A stretch of DNA of 64,000 bases from DASUAS01 sp963841415 (GCA_963841415.1 CAWJCN010000003.1:124001-188000); one strand, 5' to 3'. Counted from the stretch's first letter, positions 50,824-61,031 are shown. A program made the numbers and translations. The notes: generated by a model from the sequence alone, not told the origin.

Positions 50824-52263
50824 TCAGCCGCCCTGCTTCGTGCCACCGAACCCACCGGTACCACCGCCACCGCCGCCGAATCCGCCGAATCCGCCCGCTC
50901 CACCCGTGCCACGTGTGCCCCGGGTGCCGGCACCGCCGAACGAGGGCACGGTGAGGACGACGTCCTCACCCTTGGTGAGCCCCGACGTGATCTCGGTCTC
51001 ACCCCCTGCGGTGATCCCGGTCGTCACCTTGCGCACGCTCGTCGGCCCACCGACCTTCCCGGTCGTCGCGACCGTCACGACCGGCGACCCGCTCTGCGTG
51101 GAGATCGCGCGCGTCGGGACCTGGAGCACGTCGCTCTTCGCTTCGGTGGCGATAGCGGCGCTCACGGTCGCGCCGGGATAGAACGCGTTCGCGTCTGCGT
51201 CGAACGAGATCACGACGGGGTAACCGGCGACGCCCGAGCTGGTCGAGGCGACCTTGCTCACCGACGCCACCGCGCCGGTTGCGGACGCTCCGATCCCTGC
51301 CGTTGGCGTGCCACCACTCCCGCCCGCTCCGGTCGTGCCTGCACTGCCTCCGCGTGCGGCCGCGCCGCCGCCGAAGAGCTGGGCGAACAACCCACCTCGC
51401 CCACCACCCGCGGCGCTGGACGTCGTGACGGTCAGCGTTGCGCCCTGGCCCGCCGCCACGCGCGCCACGTCGCTCGCCGCGACCGACAGCGTCACCGTGT
51501 ACTGACCCTGGCTCACCACCTGCACGGCAGGTGATGTTGTCGACCCGCTGCTCGACGAGCTGCTGCCGCCGCCATTCCCGCCGCCATTCCCGAACGCGCT
51601 CCCGGTTCCGCCCGATCCCGTGCCGGAACCCAGCGACGCTGCCGACTGCCCCGACCCCGATCCCGTGCCGGTCGCCGAGGTCGCGCCGTTGCCACTGCTC
51701 CCGAGCTGTTCGCCGACCGTGACGTTGACCTGCGAGACCGTGCCGTCGAACGTCGCGACCAGCGACGCCCCGGCCAACGCCTGCTGCGCGCTCGCGAGGT
51801 TGTCGTTCGCCGACGTCACGCCGGTCTGGTCGGCGCCGACCTGGTCCGCCGACGCCCCGGAGGCCTCGTCGTCGGCGAACCTCGCCTGCGCGGTGGCCAG
51901 GCTCGCCTGCGCCGCCGACACCGCGGAGGCGAGCTGGGCCGAGTCGATCGTCGCCAGCACCTGCCCGGCGGTGACGGTGTCACCGGCCTTGACGTTCACC
52001 GCGGTCACCGTGCCGGCGCCGCCGAACGACAGGTCAGCAGTCTGCGCGGCTGCGACCGTTCCTTCCGCGGTGACGTTGTTGCCGATCGGGCCTTTCGTCA
52101 CCGCGACCAGTTGCTCGTCGGCGGCTGCCGACGCGTCGCCGCCGTCGGAGCGGAACGCCAGCCACCACACGCACAGCGTGACGGCGAGCACGATGACGAC
52201 GAGCGCCCACGGCCACCGCACGCGGCGCCGTGGGACCCGTTCTGTTCCCTCGGTTCGATCCAC
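50824..52263 (-). CDS. HlyD/MacA-like membrane adaptor 1 of the export operon
   Basis: 479 residues starting at the GTG at 52263: membrane helix (about 17-36), lipoyl halves ('VTAEGTVAAAQTADLSFGGAGTVTAVNVKAGDTV' and 'ATFDGTVSQVNVTVGEQ'), a short coiled coil and low-complexity Gly/Ser-rich inserts. The C-terminus is rich in Gly and Phe. First gene of a five-gene operon: adaptor 1, ATPase, permease, adaptor 2, DUF5666 protein. Confidence 0.8.
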   Translation of the reverse strand: MDRTEGTERVPRRRVRWPWALVVIVLAVTLCVWWLAFRSDGGDASAAADEQLVAVTKGPIGNNVTAEGTVAAAQTADLSFGGAGTVTAVNVKAGDTVTAGQVLATIDSAQLASAVSAAQASLATAQARFADDEASGASADQVGADQTGVTSANDNLASAQQALAGASLVATFDGTVSQVNVTVGEQLGSSGNGATSATGTGSGSGQSAASLGSGTGSGGTGSAFGNGGGNGGGSSSSSSGSTTSPAVQVVSQGQYTVTLSVAASDVARVAAGQGATLTVTTSSAAGGGRGGLFAQLFGGGAAARGGSAGTTGAGGSGGTPTAGIGASATGAVASVSKVASTSSGVAGYPVVISFDADANAFYPGATVSAAIATEAKSDVLQVPTRAISTQSGSPVVTVATTGKVGGPTSVRKVTTGITAGGETEITSGLTKGEDVVLTVPSFGGAGTRGTRGTGGAGGFGGFGGGGGGTGGFGGTKQGG

Positions 52264-52348
52264 CCGAGCCTTCGATCTTTCGGGCCCTCCAGTGGGTGAA
52301 CGTAGATGGTCAGCGCGTCATGGCGCGACCGTGTCCCACAGCCAATCC

Positions 52349-53606
52349 TCAGGAAACGGGGGCGGTACGCACCGCACGCGTGGCCTCCCACTCCTCCGAC
52401 CCGTACGGCTGTCCTCCCTCACCTGCCGCGAAGGCGGCCAGGCTCTCGACGTAGTGGTCCCAGCCACCCGAGCAGATGCCGTAGCAGTCGCACGTCGGGA
52501 GCAGCCCGACCTGGGTGAAGGCGATGGTGCTCGACGACTCGTCGCGCGGCTGCACCTCGAACCAAATGCTGTTGCCCGTCCACTCGGGGAAGCGGGTGGA
52601 CTCGGTGCACTGCCACACCACCAGCGAAGGATTCTCCACGTGGACGACACGCATCGTGAGGCGCTCACCGTCGAAGCGGAACGTCACCTCGCCACCGACG
52701 GTCGGCTCACCGGACACGTCGGGCATCCACCAACCGCCGAGCCCCTCGAGCGTCGTGAGGGCGCGGAACACGGCGTCCGCGGGCGCTGCCGCCACCGCCT
52801 GGGTCGTGAACCCTCCGCCTGCCGCTCCTTCGAGGAGGCTCTTGAGCTCGCCGAGGACGCGCGGCCAGCCGCCGCTCACCATCTCGGCCACCGTGCTCCC
52901 CGTTTCGAAGTCGTCGTGGATCACAGTCAGCTTCACGAGCGGGCCGTCGGGCTCGAGCTCGAAGGTCACCTTCGAGCGGGGTTCGGTCGCGAGCCGGGCG
53001 CGAAGCTCCTCGTCGCGGTCGTACGCGGCTGGCCCACTCGGGCGTGAACGTGTGCCAGCGGTACGACAGCCGGCGCGGCGGGTCGTATTCGAGCACCACC
53101 TGTTCCGCGTCGACGTTGCGAACGCCCTTCGGCAGCACCCAGGTCATGGACGATCCGGGTCGCCAGTCGGTGTCGAATTCGCAGTTCCAGTAGCGCTGCG
53201 TGAACGCCGGTTCGGTGAGCGCCGCGAACAGTCGCTCGGGCGTGGTGCGGATGTAGCTGGTGTAGACGAACGCGGGGCGGTCGGGGGATGTCGTCATCTC
53301 GGTGTCCTCCAGGGCGCGTTTCAGGTCGGTGAGGGCCTCCACCCGGGCCCGGTCGTAGCGGTGGATCCAGCGGTCGGCGATCTCGTGGATGGGCGCCGGG
53401 TTCAGGTAGTGCAACTTCTCCCGGCCCCGTCGCACGGTGGTCACCAGCAGCGCGGCCTCGAGCACGGCCAGGTGCTTGCTCACCGCCTGGCGGGTCATGT
53501 CGAGGTCGGCGCCGAGCTCCCGCAACGTCTGGCCGTTGCGGGCGTTGAGACGATCGAGGAGCTGCCGGCGGTGGGGGTCGGCGAGCGCCCGGAACACGTC
53601 TTCCAT
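52349..53606 (-). CDS. ArsR-AHSA1-AHSA1 fusion regulator (one frameshift)
   Basis: From the ATG at 53606: an ArsR winged helix ('VFRALADPHRRQLLDRLNAR...MTRQAVSKHLAVLEAA'), then a SRPBCC/AHSA1 domain ('YTSYIRTTPERLFAALTEP...SYRWHTFTPEWA'). Near 53030 the frame shifts by one base and continues through 'YDRDEELRARLATEPRSKVT' into a second AHSA1 domain ('AAPADAVFRALTTLEGLGGWWMP...') ending at 52349. The joined protein has about 418 residues. Such ArsR-AHSA1 fusions exist; a repressor whose own START-like domain senses a ligand is plausible. The shift may be an error or a real break. Confidence 0.65.
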
Positions 53607-53619
53607 GGCCACCACCATA

Positions 53620-53637
53620 GGCAACCAAATGGTTGCC
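53620..53637. promoter_or_regulatory. Operator palindrome of the ArsR-AHSA1 fusion gene
   Basis: GGCAACC-AAAT-GGTTGCC, perfect 7-bp arms, 14 bp upstream of the ArsR-fusion ATG and 40 bp before the divergent molybdenum hydroxylase gene. It could control both genes. Confidence 0.65.
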
Positions 53638-53676
53638 TGTCAACACCACCATGAAGGCCACGTAGCATCCCCGGCC

Positions 53677-55964
53677 GTGGCGGCTTCCGGATCGATCCTC
53701 GGCAATCCCGTTCGGCGCGTCGAAGACCCGCGGCTCCTGCGCGGTGACGCGAAGTACCTCGACGACCTGACACCCGACGGCACGGTCCACGTCGCCTTCG
53801 TCCGCTCGCCGGCCGCGCACGCACGCGTGCTCAGCATCGACATCGCCGAGGCCGAGCAGCTGCCGGGCGTGGTCCTCGTGGCGACGCACGAGACCTTGGG
53901 CCTCGCCGACGTGCAGGGCTTCATCATGTTGCCGGCTGCGTTCAACCGGCCACCGCTCGCCCGCGACGTCGTCCGGTTCGTCGGCGACATCGTCGCCGTC
54001 GTCGCCGCCGAGACGCCCGCGCAGGCACTCGACGCCGCCGAGGCGGTGGTCGTCGACTACGACCCGCTGCCCGTGGTGGTCGACCCCGAGGCAGCCCTCG
54101 GTGACGACGCCCCGCTCCTCTTCCCAGACCACGGATCGAACCTCGCGATCGAGTTCGACTTCGGCACCGATCCCGCGATCTTCGATGACGCCGAGGTCAT
54201 CGTGGAAGGGCGGTTCGTGAACCAGCGCCTCGCGGCGGTGCCGATGGAGCCCAACGGTGTGCTCGTCGAACCGCAATCCGACGGCGAGCTGCTGTTGACG
54301 GTCCCGACGCAGGGGCCGCACGGTGTGCGCGACGCGCTCGCCGGCGCGCTCGGTCTGGAGCATCACCAGGTCCGCGTCGTCGCGCGCGGTCGGCGGCGGC
54401 TTCGGGGCGAAGTCGGGCCTCTACGTCGAATACGTCATCGCGGCCGCGCTCGCGCAACGGCTCGCGCCGTCCGGTGAAGTGGGCCGAGTCGCGCTCGGAG
54501 AACATGGTGTCGATGCACCACGGCCGCGGCCAGATCCAGCACGTGGAGCTCGGTCTCACGCGCGACGGTCGCATCGTCGCGTTGCGCGCCCGCATCGTCT
54601 GCGACGGCGGCGCCTATCCGATCACCGGTGCGTTCCTGCCGTTCCTCACCCGGATGATGGGTCAGGGCGTCTACGACATCGCAAAGGTCGAGATCAGCTC
54701 GCGCAGCGCGATCACGAACACCACACCGACGTCGGCGTACCGCGGCGCGGGCCGGCCGGAGGCGACGCAGATGCTCGAGCGGATCATCGACATCGCCGCC
54801 GACGAGCTCGACCTCGACCCGGTCGAGCTCCGCCGCCGCAACTTCCTGCCCCCCGACCGCTTCCCGCTGACGACCGTGACCGGCGCGAATTACGACGTGG
54901 GCGAGTACGCGAAGGCGCTCGACGAGGCGCTGCGCGTCGCGGGGTACGACGAGCTGCGGCGGGAGCAGGCGGCGCGGCGCGAGCGCGGAGACAAGCGGCA
55001 GCTCGGCATCGGTGTGGCCACCTACGTGGAGGTGACCGCCGGCGGGCTGTTCCAGGAGTTCGGGTCAGTCGAGGTCAATCCTGACGGCACCGTCACTGCG
55101 ACGGTCGGCACGTCGTCGCACGGCCAGGGCCACGAGACGTCGTTCTCGATGATCGTGGCCGAGGTGTTGGAAGTGCCGATGGAGTCGGTGCGGCTCGTGC
55201 AGTCCGACACCGCGATCGTGCCGCGCGGCAGTGGAACCATGGGGTCGCGCTCGCTGCAGATCGCGGGGAGTGCGTTGTTCGAGGCGAGCGAAGGCGTGAT
55301 CGCCAAGGCCAAGCTGCTGGCCGCGCATCTCCTCGAGGCCGACGTCGCCGACATCGTCCTCGACGCCGGCAAGTTCTCGGTCGCCGGCGTGCCCGCGGCT
55401 GCGCTCAGCTGGGCCGAGCTCGCCACCGCGGCGGCCGACGACGCCCGCCGGCCGCCCGAGATGGAGCCGGCGCTGGCCGCCGCCCTCGACTTCAACCAGG
55501 GTGAGGCCACCTACCCGTTCGGCGCGCACGTCTCGGTCGTCGAGGTGGACACCGACACCGGTCGCGTCGACGTGCTGCGCCACGTCGCGGTCGACGACTG
55601 CGGTCGCATCCTGAACCCGTTGCTCGTCACCGGCCAGCAGCACGGTGGAATCGCACAGGGGATCGCGCAGGCGCTCTTCGAAGGTGTCGCCTACGACATC
55701 GACGGCAACCCGTTGACCACCACGTTGCTCGACTATGCGATCCCGAGCGCGGCCGAGCTCCCCGACCTCGAGGCGTCGAACACGGTGACCCCGACCCCGC
55801 TCAACCCGCTCGGGGCCAAGGGCATCGGCGAGTCGGGCACGATCGGCTCGACGCCCGCGGTGCACAACGCGGTGATCGACGCGGTCTCGCATCTCGGCAT
55901 CCGCCACGTCGACATGCCGCTCACCCCCGAACGCGTCTGGCGGGCGATCGAGGACGCTCGCTGA
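53677..55964 (+). CDS. Molybdenum hydroxylase large subunit (xanthine dehydrogenase/CoxL family), two frameshifts
   Basis: About 760 residues once joined. From the GTG at 53677: 'GNPVRRVEDPRLLRGDAKYLDDL' and 'VHVAFVRSPAAHARV', the typical start. Near 54395 the frame changes for 'VGGGFGAKSGLYVEYVIAAA' (the conserved Moco-binding GGGFGAK) and near 54465 it changes again to 'PVKWAESRSENM...GRGQ'. Later motifs include 'TSAYRGAGRPEA' and the C-terminal 'LGAKGIGESGTIGS' with the catalytic Glu region. No FAD or iron-sulfur subunit is adjacent. Substrate unknown. The two shifts 70 bp apart may be errors. Confidence 0.75.
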
Positions 55965-55971
55965 TCGCGAG

Positions 55972-58155
55972 CTACCCGACGGGCGTCGGCGACGACTCCT
56001 CGAGCTCGGCGAAGTCTTCGTCGGTGAGCTGGGCGCCCTCGACGTTGACGCGCGGCAGGACGCGGTCGAGCCACTTCGGCAGCCACCAGTTCCAGTCGCC
56101 GAGCAGCTCCATCGTCGCCGGCACGAGCACCATGCGCACGATGGTGGCGTCGATGATCACCGCGACCGCGAGCCCGAGGCCCATGAGCTTGAGCGCGACC
56201 TCGGGACCGAGCACGAAGCTCCCGAACACGAAGAACATGATCAGGGCGGCCGCGGTGATGACGCGCGCGGTGAGCGCGAGACCGTCGGCGACCGCGGTCG
56301 CGTTGTTCCCCGTGCGGTCGTACTCCTCCCGGATGCGTGACAGCAGGAACACCTCGTAGTCCATCGACAAGCCGAACACCACCGCGAAGATGAACACCGG
56401 TGCCCACGCCTCGACCGGTGCTTCGCGGCCGACGCCGATGAGGCTCGCGCCCCAGCCCCACTGGAACACCGCGACGACGACGCCGTACGCGGCGCCGATC
56501 GACAGCAGGTTCATGATCACCGCCTTCAGCGGAACGAGCAGGCTGCGGAAGACGACCATGAGCAGCAGGAACGAGAGGATGAGCACGGCGCCCATGAAGA
56601 TCGGGAGGCGCGCCGCGGTGTACGACGCGAAGTCGTCGGCGGCGGCGGTGAGGCCGCCGACCTTCACGTCGACCTTGCCGTCGGTCACCCCCGGCACGAC
56701 GTCGTCACGCAATCGGTTCACGAGGTCGGCGGTGGCCTTGGCCTGCGGATCGGTGGTGGGGAACGCCTGGAGCACCGCGACCGTCTTCGCGGGGTTCGCC
56801 TGCGGCGGGGTGGCGAACGCGACGCCCTTGGTCTCGTTGAGCTTGGCGGTGAGCTGGTTCAGCACCGCGAGGTCGGCGTCGCCGTTCGGCGTCTCGGCCG
56901 CGAGCAGCAGCGGACCGTTGAAGCCCGCGCCGAAGCCGTCGGCGACGAGGTCGTAGGCCCGACGCGTCGTGTCGCTCTCGGGCCGGTTCCCCGCGTCGGT
57001 GAAGCCGAGGCGCATCGAGAGCAGCGGCACGGCCAGGAGGAGCAGCACCGCGAGGCCGATGATCGCGGCGGGCCACGGCCGGCGCTGGATGACGTGGCTC
57101 CACCGCGTCCAGCCCGAGTCCTTGATCTCGTCCTCGGGCCGCTTGCGGTGCGGCAGGCCGAACTTGTCGATGTTGCGCCCGACGAAGCCGAGCAGTGCCG
57201 GGAGCAGCGTCACCGACGCCAACATGGTGGTGAGCACACCGATCGCGATGCCGATGGCGACGCCACGCATCACCGACGTCTTCATCAGGAGCAGCCCGAG
57301 CACCGAGATCACCACGGTCGTGCCGGCGAAGAGCACCGCGCGGCCCGCGGTGTCGATCGCATGCATCACGCTTCGTTCGGGATCGAGCCCGCGTCCGAGG
57401 TTCTCCCGGTAGCGCGTGACGATGAAGAGCGCGTAGTCGATCCCCACGCCGAGGCCGACCATCGCCACGGCGGCGGTCGTGAAGTCGGGCATGTCGACGA
57501 CCGTCCGCACGCTGAGGACGATGGCGACGCCGGTACCGATGCCGAACAGCGCGGTGCCGATGGGCAGGCCCATGGCGAGCAGGGAGCCGAACGCGACGAG
57601 CAGGATGATCATCGCGGCCAGCAAGCCGACCGCCTCGCTGGCGCCACCGAGCTCCGCGGTCGCGAAGACGTCACCGCCGAACTCGACCTTCAACCCGGGG
57701 ACGTGGATGTCCTTGGCGAAGCTCTTGATCTCCTTTCCGTCGTCGGTGAACTGCTCACCGGAGCGGTCGGCGAAGTTGAGCTGGGCGTACGCGATCTTCC
57801 CGTTGCGCGAGATCTGGCGCGCGCCCTCGGCGTCGTACGGACTCGCGACCTCGACGTCGGGGATCTTGTCGCCGACCTCCCGGAAGAGGCCCCCCATGGC
57901 CTTGCGGACCTGCGCGTCCTGCACGCCCTGGGTGGCGGCGAACACGATCTGGGCCTGGACCTGGCGGTTCCGGAAGCTCGACTTCTCGAGGAGGTCGAAC
58001 GCGGCCTGGCTCTCGGTGCCGGGCAGCTTGAACTCCGTCTTGAACGCGCCGTTGAGCGTGCTGGACAGGGCGAACGTCGCGATCAGCAGGAGGATCCATC
58101 CGCCGAGGACCCAACGACGTCGTCGGTACATGATGCGCGAGAGCCGCTGCAGCAT
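55972..58155 (-). CDS. MMPL-family RND transporter
   Basis: 727 residues with twelve expected helices in two repeats, two large loops and the family motif 'GLGVGIDYALFIVTRYRE' (GxGxDYxLF.V.R) repeated as 'VFGLSMDYEVFLLSRIREEY' in the second half. The Asp-Tyr pairs carry the proton relay. MMPL proteins export lipids or small molecules; substrate unknown. Converges with the molybdenum hydroxylase gene (7 bp). Confidence 0.92.
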   Translation of the reverse strand: MLQRLSRIMYRRRRWVLGGWILLLIATFALSSTLNGAFKTEFKLPGTESQAAFDLLEKSSFRNRQVQAQIVFAATQGVQDAQVRKAMGGLFREVGDKIPDVEVASPYDAEGARQISRNGKIAYAQLNFADRSGEQFTDDGKEIKSFAKDIHVPGLKVEFGGDVFATAELGGASEAVGLLAAMIILLVAFGSLLAMGLPIGTALFGIGTGVAIVLSVRTVVDMPDFTTAAVAMVGLGVGIDYALFIVTRYRENLGRGLDPERSVMHAIDTAGRAVLFAGTTVVISVLGLLLMKTSVMRGVAIGIAIGVLTTMLASVTLLPALLGFVGRNIDKFGLPHRKRPEDEIKDSGWTRWSHVIQRRPWPAAIIGLAVLLLLAVPLLSMRLGFTDAGNRPESDTTRRAYDLVADGFGAGFNGPLLLAAETPNGDADLAVLNQLTAKLNETKGVAFATPPQANPAKTVAVLQAFPTTDPQAKATADLVNRLRDDVVPGVTDGKVDVKVGGLTAAADDFASYTAARLPIFMGAVLILSFLLLMVVFRSLLVPLKAVIMNLLSIGAAYGVVVAVFQWGWGASLIGVGREAPVEAWAPVFIFAVVFGLSMDYEVFLLSRIREEYDRTGNNATAVADGLALTARVITAAALIMFFVFGSFVLGPEVALKLMGLGLAVAVIIDATIVRMVLVPATMELLGDWNWWLPKWLDRVLPRVNVEGAQLTDEDFAELEESSPTPVG

Positions 58156-58252
58156 GGGAAGACCTCACAGAGCCGGGAGGTCCCCAAGTTAGGCCGACTC
58201 CTCGCCTGCGATCGCCCCGTTTCCGAGTGTTCACGGTCGCTACAGTCGCTCC

Positions 58253-60001
58253 GTGGCGTACCAGTCGCTCTACCGCAAATACCGACCGCAGCGCTTCTCG
58301 GAGCTGGTCGGCCAGGCGCACGTGAGCACTGCGCTGCGCAACGCGGTCCGCGACGGGCGGGTCGGTCATGCCTACCTCTTCTCCGGACCCCGGGGCACCG
58401 GCAAGACCACCACCGCCCGGCTGCTCGCGAAGGCCCTGAACTGCACGAACCGGGGCGACGACGGCGATCCGTGCGGCGTGTGCGAGAGCTGCGTCGCCAT
58501 CGCCGACGGCACCTCGCTCGACGTCATCGAGGTCGACGCCGCGTCGCGCAGCAAGGTCGACGAGATGCGCGACCTCCTCGAGCGGGTCGCCTACCTCAGC
58601 GCCGGCGGGGCCAAGAAGGTCTACATCCTCGACGAGGTCCACATGCTCAGCGCGAGCGCCGAAGCGGCGCTGCTGAAGACGCTCGAGGAGTCACCTGAGC
58701 ACGTGGTGTTCGTGCTCGCGACGACCGATCCGTTGAAGGTCGCACCTACCATCCGGTCCCGCACACAGCATTTCGAGTTCACCCTCTATTCCCTCGACGA
58801 GATCGCCGCGCACCTGGCCGATGTGTGCGCGAAGGAGGGCGTCGATGCCGACCCGGAAGCCCTCGCCGTCATCGCGCGCGGGGGCGCCGGCTCCATGCGC
58901 GACGCGCTCTCGCTCCTCGACCAGGCCATCGCGCACGGCGCCATCGATCTCGAGCAAGTGGTCGCGCTGTTCGGTGGTACTGCCTTCGAGGGTCGGCTCG
59001 CGATCCTGCGCGCGATGGTGGACGAAGACGTCGCCGGCGCGCTGGTCGCGCTCGGCGAACAGCTCGACGCCGGCCAGGAGCCACGCCGCCTCGCCGAGGA
59101 CCTGCTCGCGACGGTGCGCGACGCCTTCCTGCTCACCTCGGCTCGCGGGCGGGTGCGGGTCGACGTTCCCGAAGAGGCGCGCGAGTCGCTGACGGCGCTG
59201 GGCGACCAGATGGGCGCGCCGATGCTCGTGCGCGTGCTGGAGACACTCGGGCAGGCCATGGTCGACATGCGCGGCACGGATGCCGCCGACCCGCGGCTGG
59301 TGGTCGAGATCGCGCTCGTGCGCCTCGCGCGCCGCGAAGCAGGCACGCCGCTGCAGGCGCTGGCGGAGCGCGTCGACCGACTGGAGCGCGGTGGTGCGAG
59401 CTCCGCGCCCGCACGTACCCCCGAGCCGGTGCCGGAGCGGCCGGCGCGGGGCGGGCGGTCGTTCGCCGAACTGCGCAAGGAGCGCGAGGCGTCCGCACCG
59501 CCCGCCGAACCGCCCTCGCCCGTTGCTGCCGAGCCGGCACCCGAGGTGTCGGTGGAGACAGCAGCGCCGGCCGGCGACATCGAGATCGACGACGTGATCC
59601 TCGTGTGGTCGGAGATCCAGAGTGGACTCCCGCCGGCCACGAAGGCGGCGGTGCGACAGGCGCAGCCCGTCGCGCTCGACGGCGATGTCATCACGTTCGG
59701 GGTGCCGACCGAGCACTACGAGATCGCGCGTCCGCGGTTCAAGAAGGAAGCCGACAACATCCGCGACGCGCTCTCGGCGAAGCTCGGCCGTCGGCTCATG
59801 TTCAAGGTGGTGCCGCACGACGGGTTCGACACCGATCCGGCTCCGTCGAGCGCGCGGCTCGACGAGGAACCACCCGGCGACGAAGAGATCGACCTCGCCG
59901 ACCTGGTCGACGAAGGCAGCGAGGTGGCGGCGGTAGATTCGGTGTCGCTCATCAAGCAGAGCCTCGGCGCGACCGTCGTCGAGGAAGTGCCGCGCGACTG
60001 A
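58253..60001 (+). CDS. dnaX: DNA polymerase III gamma/tau subunit
   Basis: 582 residues. Walker A GPRGTGKT (45-52), zinc cysteines at 64, 74, 77 and 80, Walker B 'VYILDEVHML', sensor 1 'LATTDP' and the SRC-like 'PTIRSRTQHFEF'. Then a Pro/Ala/Glu-rich linker and a C-terminal tau-like domain. It loads the beta clamp at the replication fork. GTG start at 58253. Followed by ybaB and recR, the classic replication/repair cluster. Confidence 0.95.
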   Translation: MAYQSLYRKYRPQRFSELVGQAHVSTALRNAVRDGRVGHAYLFSGPRGTGKTTTARLLAKALNCTNRGDDGDPCGVCESCVAIADGTSLDVIEVDAASRSKVDEMRDLLERVAYLSAGGAKKVYILDEVHMLSASAEAALLKTLEESPEHVVFVLATTDPLKVAPTIRSRTQHFEFTLYSLDEIAAHLADVCAKEGVDADPEALAVIARGGAGSMRDALSLLDQAIAHGAIDLEQVVALFGGTAFEGRLAILRAMVDEDVAGALVALGEQLDAGQEPRRLAEDLLATVRDAFLLTSARGRVRVDVPEEARESLTALGDQMGAPMLVRVLETLGQAMVDMRGTDAADPRLVVEIALVRLARREAGTPLQALAERVDRLERGGASSAPARTPEPVPERPARGGRSFAELRKEREASAPPAEPPSPVAAEPAPEVSVETAAPAGDIEIDDVILVWSEIQSGLPPATKAAVRQAQPVALDGDVITFGVPTEHYEIARPRFKKEADNIRDALSAKLGRRLMFKVVPHDGFDTDPAPSSARLDEEPPGDEEIDLADLVDEGSEVAAVDSVSLIKQSLGATVVEEVPRD

Positions 60002-60038
60002 CACCGCGACCGAGACCGCGATCGAGACGAGGAACACG

Positions 60039-60419
60039 ATGCCGAAGGGCCATGGTGGCCGACCTCCGATGCCGGGCGGCGGCGGAGGCCAAGGCCTCAA
60101 CCAGATGATGAAGCAGATGCAGAAGATGCAGGCCGACATGGCCGCCGCGCAGGACGCACTCGCCGACGCCACTGTCGAAGGTTCGGCGGGCGGCGGCATG
60201 GTGAAGGTCGTCGTGACGGGTGCCGGCGACGTGCAGTCGGTGCACATCGCCCCCGAGGTGGTCGATCCCGACGACGTCGAGATGCTCGAAGACCTCGTGC
60301 TCGCCGCGGTGAGCGACGGCCTGCGCCGTTCGCACGAGATGCAGCAGGAGAGCCTCGGCGGGGTCACCGGGGGTCTCGACCTCGGTGCGCTGGGCGATCT
60401 CGGTGGCCTGCTCGGCTGA
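60039..60419 (+). CDS. ybaB: YbaB/EbfC nucleoid-associated protein
   Basis: 126 residues. Core 'LNQMMKQMQKMQADMAAAQDALADATVEGSAGGGMVKVVVTGAGD' (split here as QMMKQMQKMQ and GGGMVKVVV segments) is diagnostic; the Gly/Pro N-terminus and Gly-rich C-terminus are extensions. Forms tweezer-like dimers that bind DNA. Lies between dnaX and recR, 37 bp and 3 bp apart. Confidence 0.95.
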   Translation: MPKGHGGRPPMPGGGGGQGLNQMMKQMQKMQADMAAAQDALADATVEGSAGGGMVKVVVTGAGDVQSVHIAPEVVDPDDVEMLEDLVLAAVSDGLRRSHEMQQESLGGVTGGLDLGALGDLGGLLG

Positions 60420-60422
60420 CGC

Positions 60423-61031
60423 GTGAGCAGCCCGTACGCCGCGCCGGTCCAGGCCCTCATCGACGAGCTCGGCCGTTTGCCCGGCGTGGGGCCGAAGTCG
60501 GCGCAGCGCATCGCCTTCCATCTGCTGAAGGCCGCGCCCGAGGACGCCAACCGGCTGGCCCGGGTGATCATGGAGGCGAAGGAGCGCGTCACGTGGTGCC
60601 GGCGCTGCTTCAACATCGCCGAAGGCGAGCTGTGCGGCTACTGCCTCGACGAGCGCCGCGACGGCACCCTCCTCTGCGTCGTCGAAGAACCGCGCGACAT
60701 CGTCGCGGTCGAACGCACGCACGAGTTCGCCGGTCGGTACCACGTGCTCCAGGGCGCGATCTCGCCGATCGAGGGGATCGGGCCCGAGCAGCTGCGGATC
60801 AAGGAGATGCTGGCCCGGCTCGACGCCGAGGGCGTGACCGAGGTCATCCTCGCCACCAACCCCAACATCGAGGGCGAGGCCACCGCGATGTACCTCGCCC
60901 GCTTGCTGAAGCCCCTCGGCGTGCGCACCACCCGCATCGCCAGTGGCCTCCCTGTCGGCGGCGACCTCGAGTACGCCGACGAGGTCACCCTCGGTCGCGC
61001 GCTCGAAGGTCGACGCGAAGTCGACGCCTGA
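60423..61031 (+). CDS. recR: Recombination mediator RecR
   Basis: 202 residues: helix-hairpin-helix 'LPGVGPKSAQRIAFHLL', C4 zinc finger 'CRRCFNIAEGELCGYCLD', Toprim domain with 'CVVEEPRDIVAVERT' and 'EVILATNPNIEGEATAMYL', and the Walker-like C-terminus. Works with RecO/RecF in gap repair. GTG start 3 bp after ybaB. Confidence 0.95.
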   Translation: MSSPYAAPVQALIDELGRLPGVGPKSAQRIAFHLLKAAPEDANRLARVIMEAKERVTWCRRCFNIAEGELCGYCLDERRDGTLLCVVEEPRDIVAVERTHEFAGRYHVLQGAISPIEGIGPEQLRIKEMLARLDAEGVTEVILATNPNIEGEATAMYLARLLKPLGVRTTRIASGLPVGGDLEYADEVTLGRALEGRREVDA

